From positions 1-7,097 of the forward strand of contig JAQGJF010000862.1 in the NCBI GenBank assembly GCA_028290765.1: a DNA stretch of 7,097 nucleotides, in the 5' to 3' direction. Position numbers and translations under genes: made by a program. Numbering within the stretch: position 1 is the stretch's first letter; every line of letters begins with the position of its first letter. Origin of the DNA: Tardiphaga sp. (GTDB lineage: Bacteria > Pseudomonadota > Alphaproteobacteria > Rhizobiales > Xanthobacteraceae). Positions 4,442 to 7,097 of this stretch are shown here, in pieces. The notes beneath the pieces were generated by a model that worked only from the letters and a program-made list of their open reading frames with translations, was not told the DNA's origin and made no database searches.

Positions 4442-6625
4442 TCACAGGTGAAAATCGGTGACCGCCAGCGTGCTGGCGTTGACGTAGATGCTGAAATCGG
4501 CGGTTCCGTTGCCGTCAAGGTCGCCCTGCAGGAGGTGGTCGGCGTAGCGCAGTTCGCCGGCGTTGTTGCTGAAGCCCGCGGTGCCGACATAGTTGAACGC
4601 CTGATCGCCGGCCAAACCGGTATTGGCATCGATCGCCGACAGGTCGATCTGGTCGAACTGCGCGGAGGAGAAATCGACGATATGGTCCTCGGCGCCGAGC
4701 TTGCTGTCGTCGGTCGTCTTGAAGACGAATGTGTCGACCCATGGAGAACTGCCGGCCTGATCGCCGATCAGGGTGTCCTGGCCAAGGCCGCCGATCAGGA
4801 TGTCGTTGCCGTCCCCACCCTTGAGCACATCGTTGCCGGCTCCGCCGTCGAGCGTATCGTGGCCAAACCGTCCGCCATCGAGAACGTTGGCGCCGTCGTC
4901 GCCGGTCAGCGTGTCGTCGCCGAGCCCGCCGGTCAGGTTCTCGATGGAATCGATGGTGTCGCCTGCCGCATCGCCACCGGTCGATGTATGCAGCGCGAGA
5001 TTAATGCTGACGGCGGTGAAGGTGTCGCCATAGGCGACGGTGTCGCTGCCGGCGCCGCCGGCGAAGGCATCGGTGCCAGCGCCGCCATACAGGGTGTCGT
5101 TGCCGTCGCCGCCCCACAATTGGTCGCTGCCGGCGTCGCCGAACAGCAGGTCGTCGCCAGTGCCGCCGAGCAACAAATCATTGCCGCCGCCACCATGCAG
5201 CGTATCGTTCTGCTCGCGGCCGTCGAGAGTGTCGTTGCCGGCGCCGCCGGTGAGCACATTGGCGGCGAGATTGCCCGTGAGCGTGTCGTCGAACGCAGTT
5301 CCGATCAGATTTTCGATGGAATTGAAGGTGTCGCCGGCGGCATCGGGTCCGCTCGCAATATTCAGCGCCAGGTCGACGCTCACGCCATCCACTGTCGCGC
5401 TGTAGTCGACGGTGTCGCTGCCGGCGCCGCCTGCGAAGACATCGGCGCCGGCGCCGCCGATGAAGGTGTCGTTGCCGGCATTGCCCCACAGATGGTCGTC
5501 GCCTGTGCCGCCGTTGAGTATATCATTGCCCGCGCCGCCAATGAGTTGGTCGTTGCCGCTGTCGCCGAACAGCTGGTCGTCGCCGCTGCCGCCGGTGAGT
5601 GAATCGTTGCCGGTGCCGCCATGCGCAACAATGACATTGCTCGCGGCACCGGCATTCAGCGTGTCGTTGCCGTCGTCGCCCCAGAAATGGATGGTGCCGG
5701 TGAGCTGCGACCCGGCCATGCTGGCAATCGTCATTGTGTCGTTGCCGCCGAGGCCATGGACGTCGAGACCTTCGACATGAGCGAGCGTCAGCGACACGTC
5801 GCCGGTCGAAATGCCGGCGCCGGTGAACACCGCACTGCTGCCGTCCGGCGCGAGTGTGAAGGTCTCCGAATTGTTGCTGGCGTCGACCTCCTGAACGTCG
5901 GTCCCGGCGCCGCCATCGACAACATCGTTCCCGCTCGGCACGGTGTTGCCGATGAAGTCGAGATTCCCGATCGCATACCAGACGAACAGGTCGTCACCGC
6001 CGCCGCCGTTCAGGATGTCGGAGCCGCCATTGCCGGCGATCACGTCGTTGAAGTCCGTACCCGTGATGGTGTTCGCCGTGTTGTCGCCGTGAAGAATGTT
6101 TTCGTTGCCGGCGGTGCTCAGGTTGAGAAACACGCGATAATCGCCGGTCTGTCCGTTGTCGGCGTGGCCGGACGACGAATCGAACGGATCGGCCAGGTAG
6201 GTCGACGAGGCCGAGATCACCACCGTGTAAGTGTCGGTCGCGGGCAGTGTGAAATGGAGAAAGTCGTCATATTCGGCGTTCGGATCATATGAATCGATCG
6301 AACCGACGAGAGTGCCGTTGCTCGAATAGACCGCGACGGTGGTATCGAGACCGCCGAAAACCAGCGAATCGACGTCGACCGTGAGCACGTCATTCGCGGC
6401 GCCTTGAACAACGAAGGCATCGACGTCGCCCGATGTCGATCCATAGGGTCCGTCACCGATGGTGCCGTTGGCCTGGATCAGATTGGGACGCCCGGGCCAC
6501 CCGGGATAGGTGGTTGACGGCAATCCCGTCCAGTTGCCGAGAAGGATCGAGCCATCGTCTTCGGATTGCGTGATTTCCGGAACCAGGCTGGCGGTGGTCG
6601 ATCGGTTGCTCGCGGCTTGTGGCAT
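4442..6625 (-). CDS. Secreted RTX calcium-binding protein with N-terminal PPC-like domain (type I secretion substrate)
   Basis: This 727-residue acidic, Gly/Asp-rich protein has no N-terminal signal peptide. Residues 60-170 resemble a bacterial pre-peptidase C-terminal (PPC) beta-sandwich: GDVDAF, DVLTVDVDS, LDTTVAVYSSNG, YDDFLHFTLPATDTYTVVIS and GDYRVFLNL. Then come about 25 GGxGxDxUx nonapeptides in blocks near 198-215, 291-324, 336-407, 460-531 and 566-620, which fold as calcium-filled beta-rolls. Between blocks are two copies of a spacer of the form SDTV-Y...GDAAGDT-SIENL. The C-terminal 90 residues resemble serralysin-type ends and finish in TDFHL, a usual type I secretion terminus. No protease, lipase or adhesin catalytic motif is seen, so a surface, matrix or biofilm role is inferred. 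Start: ATG at 6625 has AAGGAG (6634-6639) 8 bases upstream; an in-frame ATG at 6649 is the alternative. No exporter genes lie nearby. Confidence 0.88.
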   Translation of the reverse strand: MPQAASNRSTTASLVPEITQSEDDGSILLGNWTGLPSTTYPGWPGRPNLIQANGTIGDGPYGSTSGDVDAFVVQGAANDVLTVDVDSLVFGGLDTTVAVYSSNGTLVGSIDSYDPNAEYDDFLHFTLPATDTYTVVISASSTYLADPFDSSSGHADNGQTGDYRVFLNLSTAGNENILHGDNTANTITGTDFNDVIAGNGGSDILNGGGGDDLFVWYAIGNLDFIGNTVPSGNDVVDGGAGTDVQEVDASNNSETFTLAPDGSSAVFTGAGISTGDVSLTLAHVEGLDVHGLGGNDTMTIASMAGSQLTGTIHFWGDDGNDTLNAGAASNVIVAHGGTGNDSLTGGSGDDQLFGDSGNDQLIGGAGNDILNGGTGDDHLWGNAGNDTFIGGAGADVFAGGAGSDTVDYSATVDGVSVDLALNIASGPDAAGDTFNSIENLIGTAFDDTLTGNLAANVLTGGAGNDTLDGREQNDTLHGGGGNDLLLGGTGDDLLFGDAGSDQLWGGDGNDTLYGGAGTDAFAGGAGSDTVAYGDTFTAVSINLALHTSTGGDAAGDTIDSIENLTGGLGDDTLTGDDGANVLDGGRFGHDTLDGGAGNDVLKGGDGNDILIGGLGQDTLIGDQAGSSPWVDTFVFKTTDDSKLGAEDHIVDFSSAQFDQIDLSAIDANTGLAGDQAFNYVGTAGFSNNAGELRYADHLLQGDLDGNGTADFSIYVNASTLAVTDFHL
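4865..5608 (-). repeat. 124-residue tandem module duplication inside the RTX protein
   Basis: Residues 340-463 (5237-5608) and 464-587 (4865-5236) of the RTX protein align end to end with a constant offset of 124 residues (372 bases). Each module has a run of nonapeptides, then GGAGSDTV-Y, a hydrophobic strand (VSVDLALN or VSINLALH), GDAAGDT, SIENL, DDTLTG and an ANVL strand. At the DNA level the segment around 5041-5086 recurs at 5413-5458 with few changes. Module 2 starts with a degenerate unit (GREQNDTLH), and an odd unit (GGRFGHDTLD) follows its copy of ANVL. This is how RTX arrays usually grow. Confidence 0.8.
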
Positions 6626-6708
6626 GGTTTCGACTCCTTCTCTTTTCATTGCACCGCCTTGATCCGGCGGCGGGTGAAGGCCTTCGCACGAAGGCAAGCG
6701 CCATCGTT

Positions 6709-6741
6709 GCGCGTGCGATCTCGAAAGATCGAAACACGCGC
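6709..6741 (-). promoter_or_regulatory. 13-bp hairpin with TTCG loop in the RTX gene leader
   Basis: On the minus (RTX-coding) strand the order is GCGCGTG, a TTT bulge, CGATCT, loop TTCG, AGATCG, CACGCGC. The two stem parts are perfect (7 + 6 bp) and contiguous on one side. The structure lies 84-116 bases upstream of the RTX ATG. No T-run follows, so it is not a standard terminator. It may be an mRNA-stabilising or regulatory leader stem, or a DNA-binding dyad. It matches no riboswitch class I know. Confidence 0.5.
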
Positions 6742-6762
6742 TTCGAAAATTTTGATTCGAAG
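6741..6762. promoter_or_regulatory. Inverted repeat CTTCGAA-N8-TTCGAAG upstream of the RTX gene
   Basis: Two perfect 7-bp arms flank the AT-rich spacer aattttga, immediately next to the 6709-6741 hairpin. The 22-base dyad with an AT-rich centre has the shape of a regulator operator overlapping a promoter. The regulator is unknown. Confidence 0.35.
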
Positions 6763-6928
6763 TTTTGTGGAACGCTAATCCTGCTTGTCGCCAAGCTGAG
6801 GTTTCATTCCGTCAAATGTTTGGCGGTATCTTTTTGCGCGAAGGTTCCATCCGCATGTAGGCCATGCGCAATGCGCAACGTGACGACGCCGGTTGCAGGA
6901 TGGATTTTGCGGCTACTGGGAAACCTGT

Positions 6929-6942
6929 GTCGCTCAGGCGAC
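6929..6942 (-). terminator. Short hairpin downstream of the partial gene (GTCGC/GCGAC)
   Basis: GTCGC-tcag-GCGAC begins about 41 bases past the stop codon (6984-6986) of the upstream minus-strand gene. It could contribute to termination. The stem is only 5 bp and is followed by ACAGGTTT, not a true T-run, so support is weak. Confidence 0.2.
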
Positions 6943-6983
6943 TTCATCCAGCGAGACAAGTTCTTCACACAAGCGCAGACGGC

Positions 6984-7097
6984 CTACGGGTCCAGCTCGG
7001 TGTCCCAATAGAGATAATCCAGCCAGCTGTCGTGCAGGTAGTTCGGCGGGAACAGCCGGCCGTTGCGGTGCAGCTGATGCACCGTCGGCGCGAACGG
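6984..7097 (-). CDS. C-terminal 37 residues of an unrecognised protein (partial)
   Basis: The minus strand from the right edge reads 37 codons to TAG (6984-6986). The start is outside the window. The peptide is aromatic and charged, with HQLHRNGRLFPPNYLHD in the first half and WLDYLYWDTELDP at the end. GC-rich third positions and balanced composition support a real coding end. I do not recognise the family. It is on the same strand as the RTX gene but 358 bases upstream of it with a possible hairpin between, so cotranscription is unlikely. It is unrelated to the hydrolase fragments and to the 974-1033 remnant. Confidence 0.6.
   Translation of the reverse strand, partial: PFAPTVHQLHRNGRLFPPNYLHDSWLDYLYWDTELDP

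Larger units (their letters stand above)
6626..6983. other. 358-base non-coding leader/intergenic region rich in inverted repeats
   Basis: I see no convincing gene between the RTX start and the stop of the upstream partial gene. Open frames here are short and have no good ribosome binding sites. The region is lower in GC than its neighbours around 6741-6840. It holds the dyads annotated separately (6709-6741, 6741-6762, 6929-6942), GCCTTC-gcac-GAAGGC (6680-6695) and a tandem TGCGCAATGCGCAA near 6865-6878. Its position makes it the promoter and 5' untranslated leader of the RTX gene. TTGACG (minus strand, 6810-6815) could be a -35, but no good -10 sits at the right distance. Confidence 0.5.

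Noticed and set aside
4439..5602. Long plus-strand open frame (387 codons) antisense to the RTX gene
   Set aside because: It is the mirror of Gly/Asp nonapeptide codons: its Val/Ala-rich repetitive product repeats with the RTX period, and it has no convincing ribosome binding site.
4865..5608. CRISPR-like periodic repeats
   Set aside because: The period is 27 bases (nine codons) in an open coding frame with the RTX consensus. There are no unique spacers or cas genes.
6626..6697. N-terminal extension of the RTX protein to the start at 6697 or to the ATG at 6649
   Set aside because: The ATG at 6625 has the best Shine-Dalgarno (AAGGAG, 8-base spacing). The extension would also be translated from the hairpin-rich leader.
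6820..6850. EcfG-type promoter (GGAAC box on the minus strand) upstream of the RTX gene
   Set aside because: GGAAC is present, but no CGTT -10 lies 16-17 bases after it.

Overview
The window is GC-rich bacterial DNA. Its codon use, gene types and an RTX protein with bradyrhizobial-style spacer modules suggest an alphaproteobacterium of the order Hyphomicrobiales (Bradyrhizobium or Rhodopseudomonas-like). This is inference, since there is no rRNA or other marker gene. It looks like an accessory, rearranged region: three intact unrelated transcription units sit among gene fragments.

Layout. (1) Positions 1-935 hold two broken copies of one alpha/beta-hydrolase (phospholipase/carboxylesterase-like) gene, joined head-on as an inverted duplication. 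The arms are 2-331 and 357-686, gap-free and about 85% identical by hand count. They meet at an 11-base sequence (357-367) that belongs to both copies. The plus copy also carries an in-frame stop and has lost oxyanion-hole residues. (2) At 974-1031 there is an orphan 3' end of another minus-strand gene, butted against the stop codon of the next gene. (3) At 1032-2598 an extended-SDR (dihydroflavonol-reductase-like) gene is divergent from an HxlR-family regulator. They share a 130-base intergenic region containing the palindrome TACTTCAAGTA. (4) At 2758-4386 is a complete ACSF2-type medium/long-chain acyl-CoA synthetase with a strong ribosome binding site. (5) At 4381-4440 are three 20-base tandem units, the last self-complementary, between two convergent genes. 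(6) At 4442-6625 (minus) is a 727-residue secreted RTX protein. It has an N-terminal PPC-like beta domain, about 25 calcium-binding nonapeptides, an internal 124-residue tandem duplication and a type I secretion C-terminus. No ABC exporter is in the window. (7) At 6626-6983 there is no convincing gene, but several inverted repeats, the best being a 13-bp stem with a TTCG loop. (8) At 6984-7097 is the C-terminus of an unrecognised minus-strand gene.

How they fit together. The SDR and HxlR genes form a plausible regulator-target pair, perhaps responding to a reactive carbonyl or redox signal through N-terminal cysteines. The acyl-CoA synthetase and the RTX protein appear to be independent units. 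I see no convincing multi-gene novel system. The most unusual features are the inverted fused hydrolase copies with their shared microhomology junction, the 20-base tandem repeat between convergent genes, and the structured leader upstream of the RTX gene.
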